A stretch of DNA of 48,330 bases from JAAYGT01 sp050252075 (lineage in GTDB: Bacteria; Pseudomonadota; Gammaproteobacteria; Burkholderiales; Burkholderiaceae_B). Below the pieces are notes generated by a model that made no database searches, was not told where the DNA came from, and saw only the letters and a program-made list of their open reading frames with translations. Position numbers and translations under genes: made by a program. Positions 24,803 through 33,085 of this stretch are shown here, in pieces; positions within the stretch are counted from its first letter, which is position 1, and every line of letters starts with the position of its first letter. Location of the stretch: contig JBFWLP010000012.1 in the NCBI GenBank assembly GCA_050252075.1, forward strand, positions 1 through 48,330, written 5' to 3'.

Positions 24803-25838
24803 GTTTGCGCTCCAGCGACGATTTCTTGGCAGTGGACGACGGTGTCTGGTCGGCTGTGCCGGAGGATTGACGACGCGACTGGCGCCACCGGTCGGCCAGG
24901 CGCTCGGCCAGGCTGGCCAGCCCGCCGGGGAAGAACATGAGCACCACGATCATGGCCATGCCAAACACCAGCAGCTCTACGTCGTGCACGGATCGCAGCA
25001 GTTCGGGAAGCACCGTATACATGGCGGCGCCCAGAAGGCCGCCCCAGTACTTGCCCCAGCCGCCTACTGCGACCATGACCAGCAGCAGTACCGAAATCGA
25101 GAAGCTGAAGGATTCCGGCGACGCAAAAAGTGTGAAATGCACGTAAAGCGCACCGGCAAGCCCGGCCAGGGCGGCGGAAATGCAGAAAATGGTCACTTTC
25201 AGACGGTAGGCATTGATTCCCAGACTGGCCGCACCGATTTCACTGCCCGAAACGCTGGCCATGGCCCGGCCCGCCCGGGAATGGATCAGGTTATGCAGCC
25301 CCAGCATCAGCAGGAAGCAGAGGGTGCCCGCCAGGTAGTAAAAGCGGATTTCATTGTCGAAGGCGAAGGAGCCCGCCTGGATGGGCGCCACGCCGTACAG
25401 GCCGTTGGGGCCGCCGGTCAGGTCGATCAGTTCCACAAACAGTACCGACAGGATCGCGTTGGCACCCAGCGTCGCCATGGCCAGATAATGGCCGCGCAGG
25501 CGCAGCGATGGAATGGCCACGATCAGGGCGGCCAGGGCGGTCAGGCCAATGGCCGCGAGAATACCGAGCAATGGATCAATGCCGTAGTTCACTGAAAGCG
25601 AGCCGCTGGTATAGGCCCCCAGCCCGAAGAATCCGGCGTGACACAGCGAGATCTGGCCGCAATAGCCCATGATCAGATTCAGGCTCGCAATGAGGATGAC
25701 ATTGATGAAGAACATGACGCCGATCCCGACCAGGTAATTGTTCGGGAGCACGAGCGGCAGGATGAACAGCGCAATCCAGAGTGCCGCGAGCACCTTGACC
25801 GTGCCGGGCTTGTGGGGGCTGACTGAAGGTGTAATCAT
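24795..25838 (-). CDS. livM: LivM-type ABC transporter permease (second cluster)
   Basis: A 347-residue permease from ATG 25838 (GAGGC site upstream). It has about nine helices. The core motifs are IASLNLIMGYCGQISLCHAGFFGLGAYTSG, PSLRLRGHYLAMATLGANAI and the ATPase-contact loop GRAMASVSGSEIGAASLGIN, followed by VGGWGKYWGGLLGAA. The C-terminus has a basic, serine-rich tail (RQSRRQSSGTADQTPSSTAKK). It is shorter than the 410-residue LivM in the first cluster because the N-terminal extra segment is missing. It is separated from the livH-type gene by about 44 bases. Confidence 0.92.
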   Translation of the reverse strand: MITPSVSPHKPGTVKVLAALWIALFILPLVLPNNYLVGIGVMFFINVILIASLNLIMGYCGQISLCHAGFFGLGAYTSGSLSVNYGIDPLLGILAAIGLTALAALIVAIPSLRLRGHYLAMATLGANAILSVLFVELIDLTGGPNGLYGVAPIQAGSFAFDNEIRFYYLAGTLCFLLMLGLHNLIHSRAGRAMASVSGSEIGAASLGINAYRLKVTIFCISAALAGLAGALYVHFTLFASPESFSFSISVLLLVMVAVGGWGKYWGGLLGAAMYTVLPELLRSVHDVELLVFGMAMIVVLMFFPGGLASLAERLADRWRQSRRQSSGTADQTPSSTAKKSSLERKHA

Positions 25839-25882
25839 GAAAAGCCTCGCAAAGTATCGATGGGGCAAGGGTTGGACGGTGG

Positions 25883-26767
25883 CTACACTTTCGTGATGAC
25901 GGCTTTACCCAACAGACCATTGGGCCGCAGGAACAACACCAGAAGCAGCAAGATGAAAGATACGGCATCCTTGAATTGCGAGGAAATCAGGCCCCCGGCC
26001 AGCGCTTCGGCGACGCCCAGAAGCACCCCCCCGATGAATGCGCCGTGCAGGCTGCCCAGCCCCCCCAGCATCGCGGCACTGAACCCTTTGAAGCCGAGCA
26101 CCGCACCCACGTCGTAGGCAGTCAGTGTCATGGGGGTAATGATCACCCCGGCCACGCCGCCGGCCAGGGCGGCAATCATGAAGGTCCACATGCCCGAACG
26201 GCGTACGTTGATGCCCGCCAGCGAGGCCGCATCGCGGTCGGCGGCGACGGCACGCATGGATTTGCCCATGAGCGTTTTTTCGAAGAAATAGTGAACGGCC
26301 AGCATGAACAACAGCGTGATCGCTATGATCCATACGCTCTGCGGCTGAACCTGCGCCCCCATCAGGGCAATGGGCTGGTCCCCCGAGAATGCAGGGTAGC
26401 CCATGGGCATTTTTCCCAGAAAGATCATGACCAGGCTTTTGGTGCACAGGGCCAGCCCGATACTGATCATGGTGATGATGAGCGGCGAAGGCTGCTTGAG
26501 CGGGTAAATGGTAAGGCGTTGGGAAACAACCCCCACCACGCCAACCAGCGCAACGCCCACGACGCACGCCAGCCATACCGGCATGACGTTGGTTGCATAG
26601 GATGTTGCGGCGATCATGCCTCCCATCATCACCCAGTCACCTTGTGCAAAATTGAGTGCGTCGGTGCTCTTGAAAATAATGTTGAAGCTGACGGCGATAA
26701 TGGCGTAGATGCTGCCCACCGTTACGCCGGCGACAACAAGTTGCAAAAGATAAGTAGCGGTGAGCAT
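25883..26767 (-). CDS. livH: LivH-type ABC transporter permease (second cluster)
   Basis: This 294-residue permease begins MLTATYLLQLVVAGVTVGSIYAIIAVSFNIIF and NFAQGDWVMMGGM, the LivH pattern, and ends RPNGLLGKAVITKV. ATG 26767 is chosen; the open frame extends upstream to 27061 inside the neighbouring gene but is compositionally out of place. It lies 20 bases after the smaller ferritin-like gene, so the oxygenase-like pair and the importer are probably cotranscribed. Confidence 0.92.
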   Translation of the reverse strand: MLTATYLLQLVVAGVTVGSIYAIIAVSFNIIFKSTDALNFAQGDWVMMGGMIAATSYATNVMPVWLACVVGVALVGVVGVVSQRLTIYPLKQPSPLIITMISIGLALCTKSLVMIFLGKMPMGYPAFSGDQPIALMGAQVQPQSVWIIAITLLFMLAVHYFFEKTLMGKSMRAVAADRDAASLAGINVRRSGMWTFMIAALAGGVAGVIITPMTLTAYDVGAVLGFKGFSAAMLGGLGSLHGAFIGGVLLGVAEALAGGLISSQFKDAVSFILLLLVLFLRPNGLLGKAVITKV

Positions 26768-26787
26768 AGGAGGCTTTCTCGCAAAAG

Positions 26788-27693
26788 TTACAGGGTGCCG
26801 ATGGCCGGGTGTTCCAGCGCAGGCAGTTCCACGCCCCATTGCGCCAGGCGCTGGCGCACGTTGGCGATATAGCGAACCAGAATGGCGCGTTCCTCTTCGA
26901 GCGGCGCGGCGCCCAGGCCGCTGTGTGCCGTCAGGGCCATGGCCTGGGCGGTTTCCGATTGGGGATCGCGCAACCAGGGGCAGTGATACCCCTTGAGCTC
27001 GATGGTGTCCAGGTAGTGGTGTACCCGGCGGCCGATGATGTCGCGGTCTTGTGCGGTCCACAGGGCGGCGCGTTCTCCGGCGTACACCCAGCCGAAATGG
27101 GCGTGCCGCTCCTTGGCCTGTACCACCCTGGAAAGCAGCGAGCTCACGACGGGATCACGGGTATTGGCCAGATAGGCCTTGTACAACTCCATTTCCAGGC
27201 CGTCCTCGACCGCCGAGTGGGTAACCAGCATGGCATCGCTGTGCTGGTTTTCGTCCAGAATCGTGCGGTCGCGGTATTGCAGGAACAGGGCTTCTTCGGC
27301 CGCATCGACCGGACGGTTCAGATAGCCGCCCAGCACGTTGGCCAGTTTGTTGAAGCTTTCAATATGCCAGGCCTCTTCCGTGTTGCGTACAGTGAGAAAA
27401 TACTTGGGGTCCGACTCGCGGCCCTTTTCCAGGCACAGGCGAATCAGCAGTGCCGGGGTTTCGGTCAGGCAGGCGTATTCCACCCACGACCGCCAGCTCC
27501 AGGTCAGCCGGGCGGCGTCCAGCTCCTGCCGGCTGTAGCGGCTTTTATCAAGATCGGACCACGCAATATCGGTTTCCGGAACCCAGCGCTGTTGCTTGCC
27601 GGTTTCATACATCTCGCGGATCGAGTGTATGGACTCTTTCAGGTTCAGCGGAAAACGCTGCTCGACGAGCAGGGTGGTGGGTGCTGCATTCAT
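26788..27693 (-). CDS. Ferritin-like diiron protein, smaller paralog with one altered ligand
   Basis: This 301-residue all-helical protein is a clear paralog of its upstream neighbour. They share TDIAW/TDIDW, VEYACLTETPALL/SEYGAISESPALQ, TEEAWH/QEESRH, TRDPV, FGW, GYHCPW/GYHSAW and a matching C-terminus. Candidate ligands are E72, E107-x-x-H110, D164 and H197. The helix-4 position that is Glu200 in the neighbour reads Lys194 here, so the metal site may be incomplete. AAGGAG precedes ATG 27693. It could be a structural or regulatory subunit of a heteromeric oxygenase. I cannot assign it to a characterised enzyme. Confidence 0.72.
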   Translation of the reverse strand: MNAAPTTLLVEQRFPLNLKESIHSIREMYETGKQQRWVPETDIAWSDLDKSRYSRQELDAARLTWSWRSWVEYACLTETPALLIRLCLEKGRESDPKYFLTVRNTEEAWHIESFNKLANVLGGYLNRPVDAAEEALFLQYRDRTILDENQHSDAMLVTHSAVEDGLEMELYKAYLANTRDPVVSSLLSRVVQAKERHAHFGWVYAGERAALWTAQDRDIIGRRVHHYLDTIELKGYHCPWLRDPQSETAQAMALTAHSGLGAAPLEEERAILVRYIANVRQRLAQWGVELPALEHPAIGTL

Positions 27694-27710
27694 GATGACT
27701 CCTTGCCGTA

Positions 27711-28643
27711 CTAAAAGGCGCCGATTTTGGGATGATGGAACTCAGGCAGATTCACGCCCCACGCCTGCATTTGCCGGCGTATGCGTTGAACCGACGCCAC
27801 AAAGACAGGCTTTTCCAGTTCTTCAGTCGTGGCGCCCAACCCGGCTTCCCAGGTAATGCGGTCGATTTCCACTTCCATATCCGAGGCCGGATTCTTCGGT
27901 GCAAGCCAGGCGCTGTGATAGCCGTTCAGTTCCACTTTTTCCATCATGGTGATGACGGCATCTTCGACACGCTGGATTTCTTCAGCGTTCATTTGAGGAA
28001 TGCGGTAATCGAGATAGCGCCAGCCGAACGCGCAATGCCTGACTTCGTCGCGCATGATCATGGTGCAAACCTGACGCGCGACAGGGTCGCGCGTAATCTG
28101 CACCAGGTGCCGGAAAACATCGAAGGCAATTTCTTCGGCGGCGCAGACCAGTGCCGCCAGTGTGGCCTCGACACTGGTGTTCGGGTCGAGCGCCATTTTG
28201 CGCACCCCGTGAGTGGCCACCGATCCCTGGAATGCCTCCTGGGAAGGTGCTTCGATGTAGCCGCCCAGCATTTCAGCCATGCGATAGCACACTTCGGCAT
28301 GGCGGCTTTCTTCTTGCGAACGGATGGTAAAGAAAAGCCGCAGATCGGGCGGGCAGGGGTCGCTGCAAAACCGCAGTTGCAGCGCCGGGCTTTCCGAAAT
28401 GGCGCCGTATTCGCTCCAGGCGCGCCGGCTCCAGTACTGTCGGGCGGCATACCGCTGCTTCTCGGTATATTGGCCGGCGTCAAAGGCATCCCAGTCGATG
28501 TCGGTGGCCGGATCCCACTGTTTCTGTGTGGCCAGGTGGAACAGATCGCGAATTTTGGGAACCTCGGGATCGAGATTCAAGGGGAAAATACTGTTTTGCC
28601 TGTCAAGTATCAGTGACGGAGCACGTAATGCTGTGGCTGTCAT
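27711..28643 (-). CDS. Ferritin-like diiron-carboxylate protein, probable oxygenase subunit
   Basis: This 310-residue helical protein has a full textbook diiron ligand pattern: E78 (WSEYG), E112-x-x-H115 (EESRH), E170/E171 (AAEEIAF) and E200-x-x-H203 (DEVRH), four carboxylates and two histidines. The family includes ferritin-like oxygenases such as AurF- or R2-type proteins, but I see no closer match. It sits between the binding-protein gene and its paralog (17-base gap), in an operon with an importer, formamidase-like hydrolase and RidA. Oxidation of the imported substrate is the likely role. RBS AAGGAC. Function is inferred from ligands and context only. Confidence 0.75.
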   Translation of the reverse strand: MTATALRAPSLILDRQNSIFPLNLDPEVPKIRDLFHLATQKQWDPATDIDWDAFDAGQYTEKQRYAARQYWSRRAWSEYGAISESPALQLRFCSDPCPPDLRLFFTIRSQEESRHAEVCYRMAEMLGGYIEAPSQEAFQGSVATHGVRKMALDPNTSVEATLAALVCAAEEIAFDVFRHLVQITRDPVARQVCTMIMRDEVRHCAFGWRYLDYRIPQMNAEEIQRVEDAVITMMEKVELNGYHSAWLAPKNPASDMEVEIDRITWEAGLGATTEELEKPVFVASVQRIRRQMQAWGVNLPEFHHPKIGAF

Positions 28644-28694
28644 GGTGTGTCCTTGAATAAATGAAATGAGACATGCGCCGAAGGCCGGGCCGGG

Positions 28695-29870
28695 TTATTT
28701 GTAGTCGGCCAGGTAGAAATTGCCGTTCTTGAAACCCAGCAGCACGATGTCGCTTTTGGACAGGCCCGAATGGCGCTCCGGCGAGAACGTCAGCATGCCG
28801 CCCATACCGGGGAAGTTGCGGATTTTTTCCAGTTCGGCCGCTACTTTTGCCTTGTCGCCTTTACCGGCTTCCAGGGCTTTTGCCGCCAGCACGATGCCGT
28901 CGTAGGTTTGTGCCACATACTGGTTGGGCGCACGGTTGAATTTAGCCTTGAACCGCTCGGTCATGGCCAGAATGCGCTGCTTCAGCGGGTCGGTATCGGG
29001 AAGGTCGGCGGCAACCGGGAATTTCACGCTCAGCAGCAGCAGGTCTTTTACCGAATCGCCGGCCAGTTCCATGTAACGCTGGGACACAAAGCCGTAGCTG
29101 TGGACCAGGGTTTTGTTGCTCAAGCCCAGCTGGTCGGCCTGCTTGATGAAAATGACCCCGGCCGGTGTCACGGTCCAGCACACAATGGCGTCGACATTGG
29201 CGTTCTTGATGTTGGTCAGCTGTGGCGTCAGATCGGTATCCGACGGATTGAAGCTTTCATAAATGACTTCCGCGCCGCGCTTGGGAGCAATGATCTTCAT
29301 CTGCTCCACGGCACTTTGGCCAAAGCCGCTGCTGTCAGCCAGCAGGGCGACTTTCTTGATGCCCTTTTTCTCGAAGTAGTCGAACAGCCGGTCGATCATC
29401 TGGCTGTCATCGGCGGTGGTTTTGAAGGTGTTGGGGCGATCCTTCACCGGATTCACAATGGCCGCACTGCCTTCCGTGGAAATGAACGGCGTAGCGGCTC
29501 GTTCGGTCATGGGAGCCATGGCCAGTGCGATGCCGCTCATGTTGCCCCCGCCAACGATGACATCGACGTTATCCTGCGAAATCAGCCGGCGGGTGGCATT
29601 GATGGCCTTGCCGGTCTGGCTCTCGGCGTCGTAGAACGTCCATTTGATCGGCTTGCCCAGCACCCCTCCCGCCTTGTTGATGTCCTCGATGGCCATTTCC
29701 ATGCCCAGTTTCATATCTTCGCCCAGGAAGGCGGCCGGCCCGGTAACGGACAGAATGGAACCGATGTGCACCGGTTGCTGCGCATAGGCGACCGATGAAG
29801 CCATCGCCAGAAAGGTGAATGAAGCCAGGGTGCGTTTGGCCAGACGTGCAACGATTGAAGCTCGACTCAT
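28695..29870 (-). CDS. Periplasmic substrate-binding protein of HAAT ABC transporter
   Basis: A family-6 periplasmic binding protein of 391 residues. The signal peptide runs MSRASIVARLAKRT...SVAYA and the mature protein starts QQPVHIGSILSVTGPAAFLGEDMKLGMEMAIEDIN. The conserved NTFKTTADDSQMIDRLFDYF and YDGIVLAAKALE segments are present. ATG 29870 has a GGAGAG site; an in-frame start at 29897 lacks one. It delivers ligand to the LivHM-type permease encoded downstream. Binding-protein sequence is too divergent to name the ligand; family members take amino acids, aromatic acids, amides or urea. Confidence 0.9.
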   Translation of the reverse strand: MSRASIVARLAKRTLASFTFLAMASSVAYAQQPVHIGSILSVTGPAAFLGEDMKLGMEMAIEDINKAGGVLGKPIKWTFYDAESQTGKAINATRRLISQDNVDVIVGGGNMSGIALAMAPMTERAATPFISTEGSAAIVNPVKDRPNTFKTTADDSQMIDRLFDYFEKKGIKKVALLADSSGFGQSAVEQMKIIAPKRGAEVIYESFNPSDTDLTPQLTNIKNANVDAIVCWTVTPAGVIFIKQADQLGLSNKTLVHSYGFVSQRYMELAGDSVKDLLLLSVKFPVAADLPDTDPLKQRILAMTERFKAKFNRAPNQYVAQTYDGIVLAAKALEAGKGDKAKVAAELEKIRNFPGMGGMLTFSPERHSGLSKSDIVLLGFKNGNFYLADYK

Positions 29871-29933
29871 AATGCTCTCCAGTAGATAGTACGGCAAGGT
29901 TTCAGAGATAACGGCACAACGTGTACAGCGGAC

Positions 29934-30755
29934 TCACACCACCTCACGGATCTGCAAGGCGTGCGCAGTGTTTTGACGGTTGGAAGGCCCCTTGTGCAGC
30001 GGAACGCGCAAGGAGTAGCTGACCTGGTCTGCGCGGTAATGCGATACCCCGCAAAGCACCGGGGTGCCGGCGGCGTCGTAATACACCAGATGACGGGTAA
30101 GCACGGGATCGCCCGGGATCAGGCTGAGAAAATCTGAAAAATGGTCGGTGACGGCGCCGGCCTCGATACGCAGATCGGCATGGGTGAGCTCGACACGACG
30201 GGCCACGATATCGAGCAACGAGCCGCCGGCCAGTGTTTCGGGGCTGAGTTCGTCGATGCGCGACGCAATGATATAGCGGTAGTCGATAGAGATCGGAACA
30301 TTCTGTGCGGTTCTTAAACGGATCACTTTCCAGACCAGATCGTCGCGCCCCAGCTTCAGAGTGTCGGCCACGTGGTCCGGTGCCGGCCGCTTTTCGCAGT
30401 GCAGGATTTTCAGCGTGATCGGGCGCCCGCGCGATGCCGACTGATTCAGGAAGTCCATTTCCGGCGTGAACTGCTCAACCACTTTTTCATGGCACACAAA
30501 TGTGCCCACGCCTTGCACCCGCTTCAAATAGCCTTCGGTGACCAGGTCTTGCATGGCCGGACGTACGGTCATGCGGCTGACGCCGAACATCTGGCTGAGC
30601 TCCTGGTCGCTGTGAAAACGGGTGGCCTGATCGGGCCAGTTCAGCACCATGCTTAACAGGCGCCGCTTGATTTGCTCGTAAAGCGGTAAAGGGGAGTCCC
30701 TGTCGATCAGCGGTAACGAGGGCAGGGCGGCTGAGGCGTTGTCTTGGTTTTTCAT
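29934..30755 (-). CDS. GntR-family regulator (HutC/FarR type, UTRA domain)
   Basis: A 273-residue regulator. The N-terminal winged HTH (about 25-95) has PLYEQIKRRLLSMVL, SDQELSQMFGVSRMTVRPAMQDLVTEGYLKRVQGVGTFV. The C-terminal UTRA effector domain (about 105-250) includes PISIDYRYI and GDPVLTRHLVYYDAAGTPV. HutC-type regulators usually repress catabolic operons until the pathway substrate or an intermediate binds. It is first in the minus-strand operon, 63 bases before the binding-protein gene. A perfect dyad 7 bases upstream of its start (30762-30780) is a probable autoregulatory operator. Confidence 0.9.
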   Translation of the reverse strand: MKNQDNASAALPSLPLIDRDSPLPLYEQIKRRLLSMVLNWPDQATRFHSDQELSQMFGVSRMTVRPAMQDLVTEGYLKRVQGVGTFVCHEKVVEQFTPEMDFLNQSASRGRPITLKILHCEKRPAPDHVADTLKLGRDDLVWKVIRLRTAQNVPISIDYRYIIASRIDELSPETLAGGSLLDIVARRVELTHADLRIEAGAVTDHFSDFLSLIPGDPVLTRHLVYYDAAGTPVLCGVSHYRADQVSYSLRVPLHKGPSNRQNTAHALQIREVV

Positions 30756-30761
30756 GGTGCC

Positions 30762-30780
30762 ATTAACTTGTATAGTTAAT
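30762..30780. promoter_or_regulatory. Dyad operator between the GntR gene and the divergent unknown gene
   Basis: ATTAACT-TGTAT-AGTTAAT is a perfect 7-base-arm palindrome with a 5-base spacer, in an AT-rich 95-base divergent region. It lies right before the GntR start and 70 bases before the divergent gene, so it could control both. GATGTC-type repeats (30783-30797) and a TATGAT hexamer (30804-30809, plausible -10 of the divergent gene) follow. Confidence 0.65.
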
Positions 30781-30850
30781 TAGATGTCTTGATGTCTAGA
30801 TGTTATGATAGTATTTCAGACACTGCAATCAAATTTTCAAATTTCTTCTC

Positions 30851-32140
30851 ATGAAACTTGCAAGCCTGGATGTGTCCCTTGCCTCGCCCCACGTTGAGGC
30901 CCTGAATTTTCTGGCGCCGGCCGGCCTGGGCAACTACGATGCCGTGCTGTGGTCGCCCCGTACGTTTCTGGACCATCTGGGCACCCGTATTGAACGACGG
31001 AACCCCGATGTGCTGTCGGCAACCGCCTCTGACGAGCTGTTGCGTATTTCCCGCCACTGGCGTCACGAGTTTGAGCGCCTGCTAAAGCGTGACGGAACGC
31101 TGGTCATTCTGGCGGAGCCCGAGAGCACCGTAGGTATACATACCCTGCAGGAAATCATGCCCTACGACAGCCTGGAGCCGCTTGCGCAAATGCTGCAGGT
31201 TAGGCCGGCGCCTTACCAGGCGCCGCAGGCCTTGCCCTGCAGCCACACCGGCGAGCCGTTTCGATCCCTGTTTGAAGATTTGGCTGGTCTCATTCAGCCC
31301 ACAGTGACGCTGCAGCAATGGCCCGGCATTCCCGCCTTGTTTGATGCCGTTGGCCGGCCCTTGGCCGCGTATGTCAGTGTGGTGCCCGGACGCGTGCTGT
31401 GGTTACCCTCACTGGACAGCCCGGCGTTGCAGGCACCGGCCAACGCGGATCGGCTGGTTCATGCCCTGGGAAGGTGTCTGGATCGCCTGGGGTTCATGGC
31501 CGGGGTGTCGTATGCCCCGTGGTTGTCCCGATACGTCACCCCGCAAGAAGGCCGGTCGCTGCAGGCACGCCGGCAATTGCTGCAGGAACGTGCGGCGCTC
31601 GATGACAAGATCCGCGAGTGTGACGCCGTTATCGGCGAAATCGAGTTCTACAAACAGGTCGTCGGCGGCGGCGGGCGCAGTGCCCGTCTGGCTGTGGCCG
31701 AAAGCTTCCGGCGCAATGGCTATGTGGTGCAGCACGACTGGCTGAACGAACAGATCATTATTATTGAAGACGACACGCACTGGGTTGCCGCCTATGTACT
31801 GTTCGACGGCGACGACACCGGTCCCGCCGTGTGGGCGCAGGTGAATGACGCCGCGGCGCGCGTCCGTACTTACTTCAATCGGCCGACGCTTGCGGTGCTG
31901 ATCGATTGCACGCAGAACAACAAGCCATTCAACCAGCGCGCCGTACCCGGTCCGTTGACGCTTCAGGGCCGCGCCAACCGTGTGCCGGTGGTGGAAAGCC
32001 CCGCCTTGTATGGCTGGCTCGACACGCGCGAACCGCTGTCCCTTGTGGTGGAACAGACAGCGCAGGGCGACAGCCTAAGGCAACAGCTATACCAGCGCGG
32101 CGTGCACGCATTACAAACGCCCGCGCCCGGGGCCGACTGA
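30851..32140 (+). CDS. Unknown protein with coiled coil and possible restriction-endonuclease-like C-terminal domain
   Basis: I do not recognise this 429-residue protein. The N-terminal part (about 1-200) is a mixed alpha/beta region with SPRTFLDHLG and GTLVILAEPEST. About residues 228-265 are highly charged and helical (QARRQLLQERAALDDKIRECDAVIGE in outline). The C-terminal third contains ARLAVAESFRRNGYVVQHDW, EQIIIIEDD and a late NKPFNQR...ALYGWL pattern. This resembles coiled-coil proteins carrying a degenerate PD-(D/E)XK-like fold, but no intact catalytic motif is clear. It is divergent from the GntR regulator and may be coregulated. No membrane segment or signal peptide is seen. Confidence 0.6.
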   Translation: MKLASLDVSLASPHVEALNFLAPAGLGNYDAVLWSPRTFLDHLGTRIERRNPDVLSATASDELLRISRHWRHEFERLLKRDGTLVILAEPESTVGIHTLQEIMPYDSLEPLAQMLQVRPAPYQAPQALPCSHTGEPFRSLFEDLAGLIQPTVTLQQWPGIPALFDAVGRPLAAYVSVVPGRVLWLPSLDSPALQAPANADRLVHALGRCLDRLGFMAGVSYAPWLSRYVTPQEGRSLQARRQLLQERAALDDKIRECDAVIGEIEFYKQVVGGGGRSARLAVAESFRRNGYVVQHDWLNEQIIIIEDDTHWVAAYVLFDGDDTGPAVWAQVNDAAARVRTYFNRPTLAVLIDCTQNNKPFNQRAVPGPLTLQGRANRVPVVESPALYGWLDTREPLSLVVEQTAQGDSLRQQLYQRGVHALQTPAPGAD

Positions 32141-32178
32141 ACGGCCTGCTGCGCCAATGGGCGCTGCAGGCAACAGGC

Positions 32179-33081
32179 CTAGATTTCGCGCCCGTTGTGA
32201 AAGTCTTCGCCGTAATGGCTTTTCAGCACATTCACGGCTTCCTGGGCGTTTTCCACATAGGTGATCAGGTTTTTGTCGGCAGCGTCGATCATGCCTTCGT
32301 CGACCAGGAACTGAAAATCGATCACCCGTTCCCAGTACTCTCGGCCAAACAGCATGATGGGTATCCGGTCCATCTTTCCGGTTTGCACCAGGGTCAGGGC
32401 TTCCATGAGCTCGTCCAGTGTGCCGTAACCACCGGGAAAGGCCACAAGCGCCTTGGCGCGCAACATGAAATGCATTTTACGCAGCGCAAAATAATGAAAT
32501 CGAAACGCCAGGGCCGGTGTCATGTAGGGGTTGGGCGCCTGTTCGTGGGGCAGGGTGATGTTCAGGCCGATGGACTGGCAGCCTACATCGTGTGCGCCAT
32601 GGTTGGCCGCCATCATAATGCCCGGCCCCCCGCCGGTGATCACCACGTAATCGCGTTGCCGTTCGTGCTGGAACTGGCATGACACCAGTTGGGAAAACTG
32701 GCGTGCCTCATGGTAATAGCGCGAATAGTGCAGGGCTCGCCGGGCCTGAAGCAGGTGGCGCTCGGCATCGAGCAGTGCGGTATGGGTGTCGGCGGTGGGG
32801 TTGGCTTCGTGGTCGGCCTTCAGGGCATCGCGCCGGGCGGACACGGTGTCGTAATACGCCTGTGCGTTCTCCGGCGCGACAATACGTGCGCTGCCGAATA
32901 CCACCACCGTTGACCGGATGCGATGCTCCCGCATGATCATGTCGGGTTTCAGGTATTCCAGTTGAAGGCGCTGGGATCGCAAGGCCTCGCCGGCCAGGAA
33001 GTCGGGATCGGATTCGGCCAGGCGGTAGGCCGGGCTGCGCATGATGGCGTCGCGCAGGGCGTTCAGCGAGGGGTCGTCCAT
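32179..33081 (-). CDS. LOG-family (lysine decarboxylase-like) nucleotide-binding protein
   Basis: A 300-residue LOG-type protein. The phosphate-binding GGGPGIMMAANHGA lies at about 150-163 and the catalytic motif PGGYGTLDE at 216-224, with the preceding RKMHFMLRAKALVAFPGG. LOG enzymes release the base from nucleoside 5'-monophosphates (phosphoribohydrolases). It has an N-terminal extension of about 55 residues and a long helical insert (about 75-140), as in the larger bacterial LOG group. ATG 33081 lies 4 bases after the mepK stop, so it is coupled to the peptidoglycan genes; why is unclear. Confidence 0.88.
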   Translation of the reverse strand: MDDPSLNALRDAIMRSPAYRLAESDPDFLAGEALRSQRLQLEYLKPDMIMREHRIRSTVVVFGSARIVAPENAQAYYDTVSARRDALKADHEANPTADTHTALLDAERHLLQARRALHYSRYYHEARQFSQLVSCQFQHERQRDYVVITGGGPGIMMAANHGAHDVGCQSIGLNITLPHEQAPNPYMTPALAFRFHYFALRKMHFMLRAKALVAFPGGYGTLDELMEALTLVQTGKMDRIPIMLFGREYWERVIDFQFLVDEGMIDAADKNLITYVENAQEAVNVLKSHYGEDFHNGREI

Positions 33082-33085
33082 TCGA

